Shown: piece after piece, positions 15,516 through 22,608 of the stretch
Layout: every line of letters begins with the position of its first letter
Position numbering within the stretch: the first letter of the stretch is position 1
From: Acidimicrobiaceae bacterium
Lineage (GTDB): Bacteria; Actinomycetota; Acidimicrobiia; Acidimicrobiales; Poriferisodalaceae
DNA length: 64,000 nucleotides
Direction of reading: 5' to 3'
NCBI GenBank assembly: GCA_026713105.1
Contig: JAPOPC010000055.1
Location: 1-64,000 of the forward strand
Program-made: the position numbers and the translations under genes
Notes under the pieces: generated by a model
Databases searched by the model: none
What the model was told of the DNA's origin: nothing
Seen by the model: only the letters and a program-made list of their open reading frames with translations

Positions 15516-15860
15516 ATGCTGGAACTCGTCATTGACAACACACCGACCCTCACCAATGAGGGTTGGCGCACGCGGGGTCGCTGTCGCGACCTCGTGGGCA
15601 CCCTGACCCCCTTGTTCTTCTCGGAGAACTTCTACGAGATCGCTCGCGCCAAGGCCATCTGCTCAGCATGCCCAGTGATGGGCGAGTGCTTCGAGGCCGC
15701 CACCGAACGCCATGAGCCATGGGGCGTCTGGGGCGGCGAGCTCTTCGAGAACGGGCGGGTCTGCAGGGACAAACGCCCACGCGGCCGTCCGCCCAAACGG
15801 TCCCGGCCGCATCTGATCGTCGAGGAGGTGCCCCTGCCTCCCGACCTGGTCCGCGCCTGA
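15516..15860 (+). CDS. WhiB-family transcriptional regulator
   Basis: WhiB proteins are actinobacterial [4Fe-4S] regulators that bind the primary sigma factor. The 114-residue protein has the four cluster cysteines (Cys23, then CSACPVMGEC with Cys49, Cys52 and Cys58), the sigma-contacting GVWGG turn (about 70-74) and a basic C-terminal RPRGRPPKR that looks like an AT-hook-type DNA contact. ATG 15516 is preceded by GAGGAG-type ribosome binding sequence at about 15502-15508. The gene lies between two hairpin structures. Which WhiB subfamily cannot be decided here. Confidence 0.95.
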   Translation: MLELVIDNTPTLTNEGWRTRGRCRDLVGTLTPLFFSENFYEIARAKAICSACPVMGECFEAATERHEPWGVWGGELFENGRVCRDKRPRGRPPKRSRPHLIVEEVPLPPDLVRA

Positions 15861-15989
15861 GTCTTCCCCTGCTCAGGTGCGCCCTCCGAGTGGATCCGCT
15901 CCCCTTGTCGGGTCCCTCCGCTGGGCTTGCCGACCCCCTCCGGCAAGCCCAGCCGCCACGGCCTGCACTGCCCCCGCAGGCCTCATCAG

Positions 15990-16055
15990 ACGGTCTGCTC
16001 CGGTGGACTGAGGCTGCCCGAAATGGGCGGCTGGCAGCCCCGGAGCAGGCCGTCA
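15990..16055 (+). other. Nested hairpin downstream of whiB
   Basis: Outer arms 15990-16004 and 16041-16055 form 15 pairs (one G-U). Inside, GGCTGCC (16013-16019) pairs with GGCAGCC (16034-16040), directly abutting the outer stem. There is no T run. The flanking 15861-16157 shows no gene; this could be a terminator, a structured 3' end of whiB mRNA or a small RNA. Confidence 0.5.
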
Positions 16056-16142
16056 AGCGGTTGTGCGATGCAGCCAGCGCCAAGCGTTGCCACAGCCATC
16101 TCACCGTCGGGGGCCTGAACTAACCGCTCCGAAGAGCGCAAG

Positions 16143-16148
16143 TAGCCT
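16143..16148 (+). promoter_or_regulatory. -10 box for the thioredoxin-like gene
   Basis: TAGCCT, 9 nt before ATG 16158. Confidence 0.5.
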
Positions 16149-16157
16149 CACGCCTGC

Positions 16158-16898
16158 ATGGAGGCACCGAGGCGCGCAGGCTGGCGAGCACATCTCAGGG
16201 GTTGGCGCGGGGGCTTGTTCGCCCTGCTCGGCCTCTACGCACTTGGTGTGACGGTTTTCCTGGTTGCAGGCGGTGCCCAACCCGCGATGACCTCGCTGGT
16301 GGCGATGGAAGCCGAGGTGGACAGCGGCGAAGCCGGCGACGGCACCGGAGAAGCCGCTCCGGAGGATGCCGCTGCACCAGAAGGGGCGGCGCCCGACGCA
16401 ACGCCAACCCCTTCGACAATGGCCGCGGCGACGGAACCCCCTCCGGCGTGCAGTGACATCAACCCCGTCGATCACGGCGTGAATCCGGGTCTCACCGGCG
16501 TGCACGCGCTGGAATTTGTCACGCTCGAAGAACAACCGGCAGCGTTCGCCGGGTACGAAGGCTGCCCGCTCATCGTGAATTTCTTCGCGTCGTGGTGTGT
16601 GCCATGCGTCGTCGAGATGCCCGATTTCGAACGTTTCTGGAATACCCACGGCACACAGGTTGCGGTGCTGGGACTGGCGGCGAATGATCGGCTGGAAGAC
16701 GCCATTGCTACGGTCGCTGAGCGGGGCGTGACCTATCCCACCGGGCTCGATGAGGGCGAGCTGTTCATCGACTTCGGCGGTCTGGGCATGCCCACGACAG
16801 TGTTCGTCTCGCCGCAGGGCGAGATACTCGAAACGCACAGCGGCCTGCTCACTCTGGAAGACATCACCACGCGAGCAGAGGAGCACTTCGGGCTCTAA
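16158..16898 (+). CDS. Membrane-anchored thioredoxin (TlpA/ResA type)
   Basis: Extracytoplasmic thiol reductase, expected to reduce apocytochrome c haem-binding cysteines with electrons from CcdA. The 246-residue protein has an N-terminal membrane anchor (LFALLGLYALGVTVFLVAG, 20-38), an Ala/Glu/Pro-rich linker (about 50-95) and a thioredoxin domain with the active site ASWCVPCVVEMP (Cys147 and Cys150) and a cis-proline in GMPTTVFV. It precedes ccdA; the same pair (Rv0526-Rv0527) follows hemL in mycobacteria. Cytochrome c maturation would serve CtaC at 30683. Its stop codon lies inside the first unit of the tandem repeat. Confidence 0.9.
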   Translation: MEAPRRAGWRAHLRGWRGGLFALLGLYALGVTVFLVAGGAQPAMTSLVAMEAEVDSGEAGDGTGEAAPEDAAAPEGAAPDATPTPSTMAAATEPPPACSDINPVDHGVNPGLTGVHALEFVTLEEQPAAFAGYEGCPLIVNFFASWCVPCVVEMPDFERFWNTHGTQVAVLGLAANDRLEDAIATVAERGVTYPTGLDEGELFIDFGGLGMPTTVFVSPQGEILETHSGLLTLEDITTRAEEHFGL

Positions 16899-17005
16899 GC
16901 CCGAAGCAACAACACAGCGGGCTCTAAGCCCGAAGCAACAACACAGCGGGATATGAGCCCGAAGCAACAACACAGCGGGCTCTGAGCCCGAAGGAAGGAC
17001 ACAGC
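16890..17005 (+). repeat. Four tandem 29-bp units between thioredoxin gene and ccdA
   Basis: Units start at 16890, 16919, 16948 and 16977. Units 1 and 2 are identical; unit 3 differs at GGGATATGAGCCC and unit 4 carries GAAGGAAGGA in place of GAAGCAACAA. Each unit contains a small CGGGCTCTAAGCCCG-type hairpin. Unit 1 includes the end of the thioredoxin gene with its TAA, and unit 4 supplies a purine-rich AAGGAAGG 12 nt before the ccdA ATG. Confidence 0.9.
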
Positions 17006-17010
17006 GGTCT

Positions 17011-17928
17011 ATGAACGGCGCTCGCCTCACCTTCGCCTTCACCGCCGGCATTGTCGCGACGGTCAACCCGTGCGGGTTCGCGATGCTGCCCGCCTACCTG
17101 TCGTTCTTCTTGGGAATCGATCGCAGGGCTGGTGAAGGCAGTTCCCGAGCAGGTGTCGGCAGGGCACTGGCAACGGGCGCCGTTGTCACCACCGGCATCG
17201 TCGTTGTCTTCGGAGTCGTCGGCATCGCCCTGTCAGCGGGGTTGAGCGCCCTGCGCGACTACGTGCCGTGGGCAGCCATCGTCATCGGTGTCGGACTCAT
17301 CGCACTCGGCGTCGCTATTCTCGCCGGCTTCCGCTTGACGGCGTACCTGCCAAAGTTCGAGCGCGGAGCCTCGGGGCGAGATGTGCGCTCGCTCTTCCTG
17401 TTCGGCGTCAGTTACGCAGTGGCATCGGTGTCGTGCGGGTTGGCGACGTTCCTCGTCGTGGTCACCGCGTCGGCCGGCGACGACAGCTTTGTCGGCGGCA
17501 TCGTGTCGTTCGTGCTGTATGCGCTGGGCATGGGCCTCGTGCTCACCTCGCTGGCAGTCAGCCTGGCGCTGGCCCGCGGCTGGTTGCTCGGCAAGTTGCG
17601 AGTGCTGATGCGTTACACGGACTCCATCGCCGCTGTGCTGATGATTGCCGCCGGCGCCTTCACCATCTGGTATTGGTTCATCGACCTGACCGACCGCGGT
17701 GGCGACGGACTGGTGGTGACGGTCGAACGCTGGAGCAGCAGCCTGAGCAACTGGGTCGCCTCGGTCGGCGGATTGCGGCTGGGTCTGGTCATGAGCATCG
17801 TGCTCGCCATCGGAGGCATGGCAATGCTCGTGTCAGGCCGTGGCGACGACCCAGCCACGGGGTCGGGCGTCTCCGACGAGTCCTCCGGGCCAGACCAAGC
17901 GGGCACCGCCGCTGAGGTGCTGAACTAA
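17011..17928 (+). CDS. ccdA: Cytochrome c biogenesis protein CcdA
   Basis: Transmembrane electron carrier moving reducing equivalents from cytoplasmic thioredoxin to the outside thioredoxin-like partner encoded just upstream. The 305-residue protein has the CcdA signature TVNPCGFAMLPAYLSFFLG (Cys21) and the pseudo-symmetric second cysteine in SVSCGLATFLVV (about residue 137), with six to seven membrane segments and a short acidic tail. ATG 17011 follows the tandem repeat, whose last unit provides a weak AAGGAAGG ribosome site. Co-directional with the next gene, 6 bp apart. Confidence 0.93.
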   Translation: MNGARLTFAFTAGIVATVNPCGFAMLPAYLSFFLGIDRRAGEGSSRAGVGRALATGAVVTTGIVVVFGVVGIALSAGLSALRDYVPWAAIVIGVGLIALGVAILAGFRLTAYLPKFERGASGRDVRSLFLFGVSYAVASVSCGLATFLVVVTASAGDDSFVGGIVSFVLYALGMGLVLTSLAVSLALARGWLLGKLRVLMRYTDSIAAVLMIAAGAFTIWYWFIDLTDRGGDGLVVTVERWSSSLSNWVASVGGLRLGLVMSIVLAIGGMAMLVSGRGDDPATGSGVSDESSGPDQAGTAAEVLN

Positions 17929-17934
17929 GCCACT

Positions 17935-18633
17935 GTGGCACTGCACCTCAAGGACCGCACGCTCCTCGATGCCGAGCGGCCATTCGCCGAGCTGCTGGGC
18001 CGTCCCGGTGTGACCGAGGTGCTGCAGCTCGGCTCGCGATTCGGCTTCATGGCGTTTCACGGCGGTTGGCTCGAGGAGATCACCGACGACATCGCCACGT
18101 CCGCCGCCGAGCGCAGCGGGGCCTCGATGTACGCCTGCCTGCAGGGCCCCGACGATCAGTGGCACCTGCCCAGCCACTGCTTCGATCCGACCGACTCGCC
18201 GGTGCTGCGCGAGTTCCTCGATCACGTGGACGTCGTGGTCGCAGTCCACGGATTCGGCAGCCCCCGCTTGTTGCGGGCAGTGCTGCTCGGCGGACGCAAT
18301 CGGACCCTCGCAGCCCACGTCGCGGTGCATCTGATCGGTCGGCTGCCCCACTATGAGATCCTTCACCGTCTCGACGAGATCCCCAAGTCACTGGCAGGCC
18401 AGCATCCCCGCAACCCGTGCAACCTGCCCCGCGGCGGCGGCGTCCAGATCGAGCTGCCCCCGCGCATCCGCGGCAAGAGCCCGATGTGGACCGGATTCCG
18501 GGGACCCGGCCGTGTGCCGCATCACGAGGCGCTCATCGAGGGTCTCGCGGCGGCGGCACGCGCCTGGACGCTCTCCGAGAACCCGGCCGTCGAACATCGC
18601 GGCCGCCTTCCCGAGTCTTCGATCGCCGGCTGA
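17935..18633 (+). CDS. Poly-gamma-glutamate hydrolase-family protein (DUF867/YjqB type)
   Basis: A 232-residue zinc-hydrolase-like protein. AFHGGWLEEITDDIA (about residues 39-53) matches the family HGGxIExGTSEIA metal motif, VAVHGFG (about 102-108) and VLLGGRNRTLAA (about 117-128) match the second block, and GGVQIELPPRIRG the C-terminal signature. Family members cleave poly-gamma-glutamate (phage PghP) or are uncharacterised (YjqB). The first motif departs from the consensus GTSE (here EITD), so activity should not be assumed. GTG start 6 bp after ccdA. Confidence 0.8.
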   Translation: MALHLKDRTLLDAERPFAELLGRPGVTEVLQLGSRFGFMAFHGGWLEEITDDIATSAAERSGASMYACLQGPDDQWHLPSHCFDPTDSPVLREFLDHVDVVVAVHGFGSPRLLRAVLLGGRNRTLAAHVAVHLIGRLPHYEILHRLDEIPKSLAGQHPRNPCNLPRGGGVQIELPPRIRGKSPMWTGFRGPGRVPHHEALIEGLAAAARAWTLSENPAVEHRGRLPESSIAG

Positions 18634-18643
18634 GTGATCCCCG

Positions 18644-19057
18644 ATGCCGTCGCGCGTCGCATGGAGGGTGGCGGCGGCGGGGGTCATCGGCGCCGCCATC
18701 CGCTGGGGCGTCGCCACACCCCTCGACGACACATGGGCACTGCTCATCGTCAATGTCGTCGGATGCGGCATCGTCGGCTGGGCCACCGCTCGCCGTGAGC
18801 GCATCTGGACCCGGCGACTCACGCAATCCAGCATCCCCAGTTCCGGCAGGGTCGACGACGGCCCATCGCCCTGGTTGACCGTCGGTTTCTGCGGGGCGCT
18901 CACCAGCATGTCGGCACTCGCCCTGCAACTTGCCAGACATCTCGACGACGGCCGCATCGCTACCGCGGGAGCATGGCTCGGTCTGACCATTGCAGCCTGC
19001 ACTGCCGCATTCGTGGGCTGCCGTATTGCCGTCGTCGCCCGCTGGAGGCGATCATGA
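18644..19057 (+). CDS. crcB: Fluoride channel Fluc/CrcB subunit 1
   Basis: 137-residue, four-helix membrane protein. GAAIRWGV (N-terminal GAxxRY motif), WALLIVNVVGCGIVGW (GTLxVNxxGSFxxG block) and GFCGALTSMSAL (family G(F)CGGLTTFST motif) identify Fluc. It pairs with the next gene: Fluc proteins work as antiparallel dimers that export fluoride, and two unequal genes usually mean a fixed-topology heterodimer. Starts 10 bp after the previous gene. Confidence 0.85.
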   Translation: MPSRVAWRVAAAGVIGAAIRWGVATPLDDTWALLIVNVVGCGIVGWATARRERIWTRRLTQSSIPSSGRVDDGPSPWLTVGFCGALTSMSALALQLARHLDDGRIATAGAWLGLTIAACTAAFVGCRIAVVARWRRS

Positions 19058-19383
19058 CGGCGTTTGTCGTGGCGGTCGGCTTCAGCGTCGCAGCCGCCGC
19101 AGGCACCCTCGTGCGCTGGCGAGTGAGCACAGCACTCGGACCAGGCGGGACGCTGATCATCAACATCACCGGAGCCTTCGTTCTGGGCCTGCTCGCCGGC
19201 ACGTCGGGCGCCGCCGCAACCATCATTGGCACCGCGGGCCTCGGCGCTCTCACCACGGTTTCAGGCATCCTGCCCGAGAGCGCCCGCCTCAGCCGAGCCA
19301 GCCCGCTGCTCGCCCTCGGCTACGTCTCGCTGACGATCACCGGCGCCACAGCAGCCGCCACTGCCGGTCTCGCCCTCGCGTAG
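19054..19383 (+). CDS. crcB: Fluoride channel Fluc/CrcB subunit 2
   Basis: 109-residue partner of the previous gene, overlapping it by ATGA (19054-19057). It shows AAAGTLVRWRVS (GAxxR region), GTLIINITGAFVLGLLAG and GLGALTTVSGIL, the Fluc motifs, with four hydrophobic segments. The longer frame starting 18973 is antiparallel filler. Expression from one message with translational coupling would give equal amounts of both subunits. A palindromic repeat follows. Confidence 0.88.
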   Translation: MTAFVVAVGFSVAAAAGTLVRWRVSTALGPGGTLIINITGAFVLGLLAGTSGAAATIIGTAGLGALTTVSGILPESARLSRASPLLALGYVSLTITGATAAATAGLALA

Positions 19384-19407
19384 GACTCGAACCAGTAGTC
19401 ACAGAGG

Positions 19408-19492
19408 CCATAGCTGCGGAGGCGGCAGGAGACTCTGCGACGTTGCGACCTGCTGGATCGCTGGAGCGGAGGGTCCTGCCGCCTCCGCAGCG
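19408..19492. repeat. Palindromic dispersed repeat, copy B
   Basis: Second 85-bp copy (compare 14934-15018). The 18-bp outer arms 19413-19430 and 19474-19491 are perfectly complementary with a 43-bp spacer of the same length as copy A. It lies between the converging crcB pair and serS and could serve as a two-way terminator. Confidence 0.8.
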
Positions 19493-19504
19493 GGCCGCAG
19501 CGTT

Positions 19505-20758
19505 TCATGCGGGAGCGGGGATCTCGGTGAAGTTGAGCCAGGGGTGGAGAACTTCGGGCACCGCAATGGAGCCGTCGGGACGCTGGTGGTTCTCCATGAT
19601 GAACACGAGCGTGCGGCCGACGGCGCACGCCGTGCCGTTCAGGGTGTGGACCAGGCCGGTTCCGTTGTCGTCCGTCCAGCGGGTGCCAAGACGCCGGGCC
19701 GAGTAGTCGGTGTAGTTCGAGCACGACGTGACCTCGCGGTATGCCCGTTCTGACGGCAGCCAGACCTCGAGGTCGTACTTCTTGGCCGCGGCTGCCCCCA
19801 GGTCGCCCGCTGCCACATTGATGACCCGGTAGGGCAGGTCCAGCGAGCCGACGATCTCTTCCTGGATGGCCCGCAGGGCCTCCAGCTCGTCCCAGCTCGT
19901 GTCCGAGTCGCAGAACGAGAACATCTCGACCTTGTCGAATTGATGCACCCGGAAAATGCCGCGGGTGTCTTTGCCATACGTGCCGGCCTCGCGCCGGAAG
20001 CACGACGAGAACCCCGCATAGCGCAGCGGCAGCTCGGTCCGGGCCAACCTCTCGCCCCGGTGAAGGCCGGCCAGCGCCACCTCTGACGTCCCGATGAGGA
20101 ACAGGTCGTCGCCGTCAATCTCGTACACCTGGTGACGGTCGGCGGGAAAGAACCCGGCCTCGACCATCAATTCCTCACGCACCAGCACGGGCGTCACCAC
20201 CGGCACGAAGCCGTTGCGTTCCAGCAGGTCCATCGTCCACTGCACGAGGGCAAACTCCAACCGAACCGCAGCGCCCTTGAGGTAGGCGAACCGCGAGCCG
20301 CTGTTGCGAGCCCCGCTCTCGGAGTCGACCAGGCCCGTCAGTGCGCCGATCTCGGCGTGGTCGTGGGCGGGCGGCTCGCCTCGCTCCCCCACCTCGTGCA
20401 CCGTCTCGAAGTTCTCCTCGCCGCCGGAGGGCACATCGGCCGCGGCCGGGTTGGGGACCTGCAGCGCCAGCTCGGTTCGTCGCTCAGCGGTGCCCCGCTC
20501 AACGGCCTCGAGACGCTCCACCTCTTCCTTGAGGCGTCCGGCCTCGGCGATCTTGGCGGGACGATCATCGGCGGCCGCGCGCCCGATGTCCCGAGACGCG
20601 GCATTCTGGGCGGCCCGCGCCTCCTCGGCTTGATGGGTCACCGATCTCCACGTCTCGTCGGCTTTGAGCACCTCGGAGATGAGATCGGCTGCGACGCCCT
20701 TGCGAACTGCGCCATCGCGGTACGCAGCGTCGTCGCGAAGCTGCCGAAGGTCGATCAC
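19505..20758 (-). CDS. serS: Seryl-tRNA synthetase
   Basis: Charges tRNA-Ser, and tRNA-Sec where selenocysteine is used, with serine. 417 residues from GTG 20758: an N-terminal coiled-coil arm (about 30-100), then class-II core motif 2 CFRREAGTYGKDTRGIFRVH and motif 3 LNGTACAVGRTLVFIMENHQ with GSIAVPEVLHPW at the end. GTG 20758 is 8 nt from a TAGCTT box; the longer frame to 20911 runs into the divergent permease gene. Confidence 0.97.
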   Translation of the reverse strand: MIDLRQLRDDAAYRDGAVRKGVAADLISEVLKADETWRSVTHQAEEARAAQNAASRDIGRAAADDRPAKIAEAGRLKEEVERLEAVERGTAERRTELALQVPNPAAADVPSGGEENFETVHEVGERGEPPAHDHAEIGALTGLVDSESGARNSGSRFAYLKGAAVRLEFALVQWTMDLLERNGFVPVVTPVLVREELMVEAGFFPADRHQVYEIDGDDLFLIGTSEVALAGLHRGERLARTELPLRYAGFSSCFRREAGTYGKDTRGIFRVHQFDKVEMFSFCDSDTSWDELEALRAIQEEIVGSLDLPYRVINVAAGDLGAAAAKKYDLEVWLPSERAYREVTSCSNYTDYSARRLGTRWTDDNGTGLVHTLNGTACAVGRTLVFIMENHQRPDGSIAVPEVLHPWLNFTEIPAPA

Positions 20759-20766
20759 GCCGGGTG

Positions 20767-20772
20767 AAGCTA
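20767..20772 (-). promoter_or_regulatory. -10 box for serS
   Basis: TAGCTT on the minus strand, 8 nt from the GTG at 20758. Confidence 0.5.
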
Positions 20773-20841
20773 CCGGCCTTGCACGCCGCCGGTGGGTTGC
20801 CCCAGCTTGCGCGCGCACCCATCTCCCGCGAGCATCACCGG

Positions 20842-22608
20842 ATGGCAGAACACCCGCCGGCACCTGACCGGCACATCCGTTACGAAGCCGACGACAAGCC
20901 CCCACTGCCACTCACGGCTGGACTGGGCTTGCAGTTCGCCATACTCGCCATCGCCGGCATCGTGCTGACGCCCGCCATCGTCGTGCGAGCCGCCGGCGGC
21001 AGCGACGACTACCTGACGTGGGCGGTGTTCGCAGCGGCCGCGATCAGCGGCGTCAGCACCATCGCCCAAGCGGTCCGTTTCGGGCGCATCGGAGCCGGCT
21101 ATGTGCTGCTGATGGGGACCTCCGGCGCGTTCATCGCCGTCTGCGTCACCGCGCTGACCGAAGGCGGGCCGGGATTGCTCGCCACCCTCGTCGTTGCGTC
21201 CTCGCTGTTCCAGTTCCTGCTGGCCACGAAGTTGTCGCTGTTCCGGCGGTTGCTGACCCCGACCGTGGCGGGAACGGTGGTGATGCTGATTGCGGTCACC
21301 GTGATGCCGCTCATCTTCGACATGGTGGCGGCCTCGCCTGAAGGCAGCTCGGCGTGGAGCGCTCCGGCAAGCGCTCTCGCCGCCATGGGAGTGATCGTCG
21401 TCATCGCGCTGAAGGCATCGGGCACGCTGCGGCTGTGGGCGCCCGTCATCGGCATCGTGGCCGGTTCGATCGTCGCTGCGTTCTTCGGGCTGTATGACTT
21501 GGACCGGGTTTCCGAGGCTGCTTGGATCGGTTTGCCGGACGCCAGCTGGCCCGGTTTCGATTTCTCATTCGGGGGCGAGTTTTGGAGCCTGCTGCCAGCG
21601 TTCGTGTTCGTCACGCTGATTGGCGCCGTCGAGACCATCGGCGATTCGGTGGCCATTCAACGTGTCTCGTGGCGACGTCCGCGAGCAACGGACTACCGCG
21701 CCGTGCAGGGGGCGGTTGCGGCCGACGGCGCGGGGAACCTGCTCTCTGGGCTCGCCGGCACCGTGCCGAACACGACCTATTCCACAAGCATCTCCATCAC
21801 CGAGCTGACCGGCGTTGCAGCACGGCGAGTCGGTGTGGCGATCGGCATCTCGTTCATCGTGATGGCCTTCGTGCCCAAGCTCCTGGCACTCGTGCTGGCG
21901 GTACCCGACGCGGTCGTCGCTGCCTATGTGACCGTTCTGCTGGCGTTGCTGTTCGTGGTCGGCATGAAGATCGTGATCTCCGATGCCACCGACTACCGCC
22001 GCGGGCTGATCGCAGGCTTCTCCTTCTGGATCGGCGTGGGCTTCCAGAACAATCAGATCTTCGGTGAGTACCTGTCGGGCTTCGCCGGCGGTTTCCTGGA
22101 GAACGGCATGACTGCCGGCGGGCTGACTGCGATTGTCCTCACGCTGTTCACCGAGGTCACCCAAGCACGCCCGAAGCGCTTGCGCTGCGAGCTGGCGACA
22201 TCGGCATTGCCGCAGGTACGGGTGTTCTTGGGCCAATTTGCCGACCGCAACGGTTGGAACCGCGCGATGGCGGACCGTCTCGACACCGTGGCTGAAGAGG
22301 CACTGTTGACGCTGATCGACGCCGAACCGCCTGTGGGTGCTCATGAGCATCGTTCCCTGCGCCTGACCGCAAGCAAGCAGGACGGGCGCGCCGTGCTCGA
22401 ATTCGTCGCAGCTGCGAGCGGGGACAACATCGAGGACCGGCTGGCGGTGCTCGACGAGCAGCAGATTGACCGACCGGTCGAACGGGATCTCTCGCTGCGA
22501 ATGCTCCAGCACCACGCCTCGACCGTGGCGCACCAGCAATATCACGAGGTGGATATTGTGACCGTCCACGTCGATGTGCCCGCATCGGCCCCACGCGAGG
22601 TGTCATGA
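20842..22608 (+). CDS. NCS2 nucleobase permease with C-terminal ATPase-like domain
   Basis: From ATG 20842 the protein has 588 residues. Residues 25-445 form the NCS2 (uracil/xanthine/ascorbate) transporter with many hydrophobic helices, including FGRIGAGYVLLMGTSGAF, FVTLIGAVETIGDSVAIQ (conserved E in TM8) and NLLSGLAGTVPNTTYSTS (TM10 NxG/T motif). After helix 14 a soluble region of about 130 residues begins RLRCELATSALPQVRVFL and has VAEEALLTLID, resembling the N-box helix of RsbW/HATPase_c domains, though the expected Asn is missing. The gene overlaps the following UGSC gene by ATGA. Substrate is unknown. Confidence 0.82.
   Translation: MAEHPPAPDRHIRYEADDKPPLPLTAGLGLQFAILAIAGIVLTPAIVVRAAGGSDDYLTWAVFAAAAISGVSTIAQAVRFGRIGAGYVLLMGTSGAFIAVCVTALTEGGPGLLATLVVASSLFQFLLATKLSLFRRLLTPTVAGTVVMLIAVTVMPLIFDMVAASPEGSSAWSAPASALAAMGVIVVIALKASGTLRLWAPVIGIVAGSIVAAFFGLYDLDRVSEAAWIGLPDASWPGFDFSFGGEFWSLLPAFVFVTLIGAVETIGDSVAIQRVSWRRPRATDYRAVQGAVAADGAGNLLSGLAGTVPNTTYSTSISITELTGVAARRVGVAIGISFIVMAFVPKLLALVLAVPDAVVAAYVTVLLALLFVVGMKIVISDATDYRRGLIAGFSFWIGVGFQNNQIFGEYLSGFAGGFLENGMTAGGLTAIVLTLFTEVTQARPKRLRCELATSALPQVRVFLGQFADRNGWNRAMADRLDTVAEEALLTLIDAEPPVGAHEHRSLRLTASKQDGRAVLEFVAAASGDNIEDRLAVLDEQQIDRPVERDLSLRMLQHHASTVAHQQYHEVDIVTVHVDVPASAPREVS

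Noticed and set aside
16890-17005. CRISPR-like array
   Set aside because: The 29-bp units are directly adjacent with no spacers, number four, and overlap a coding stop; they are a plain tandem repeat.
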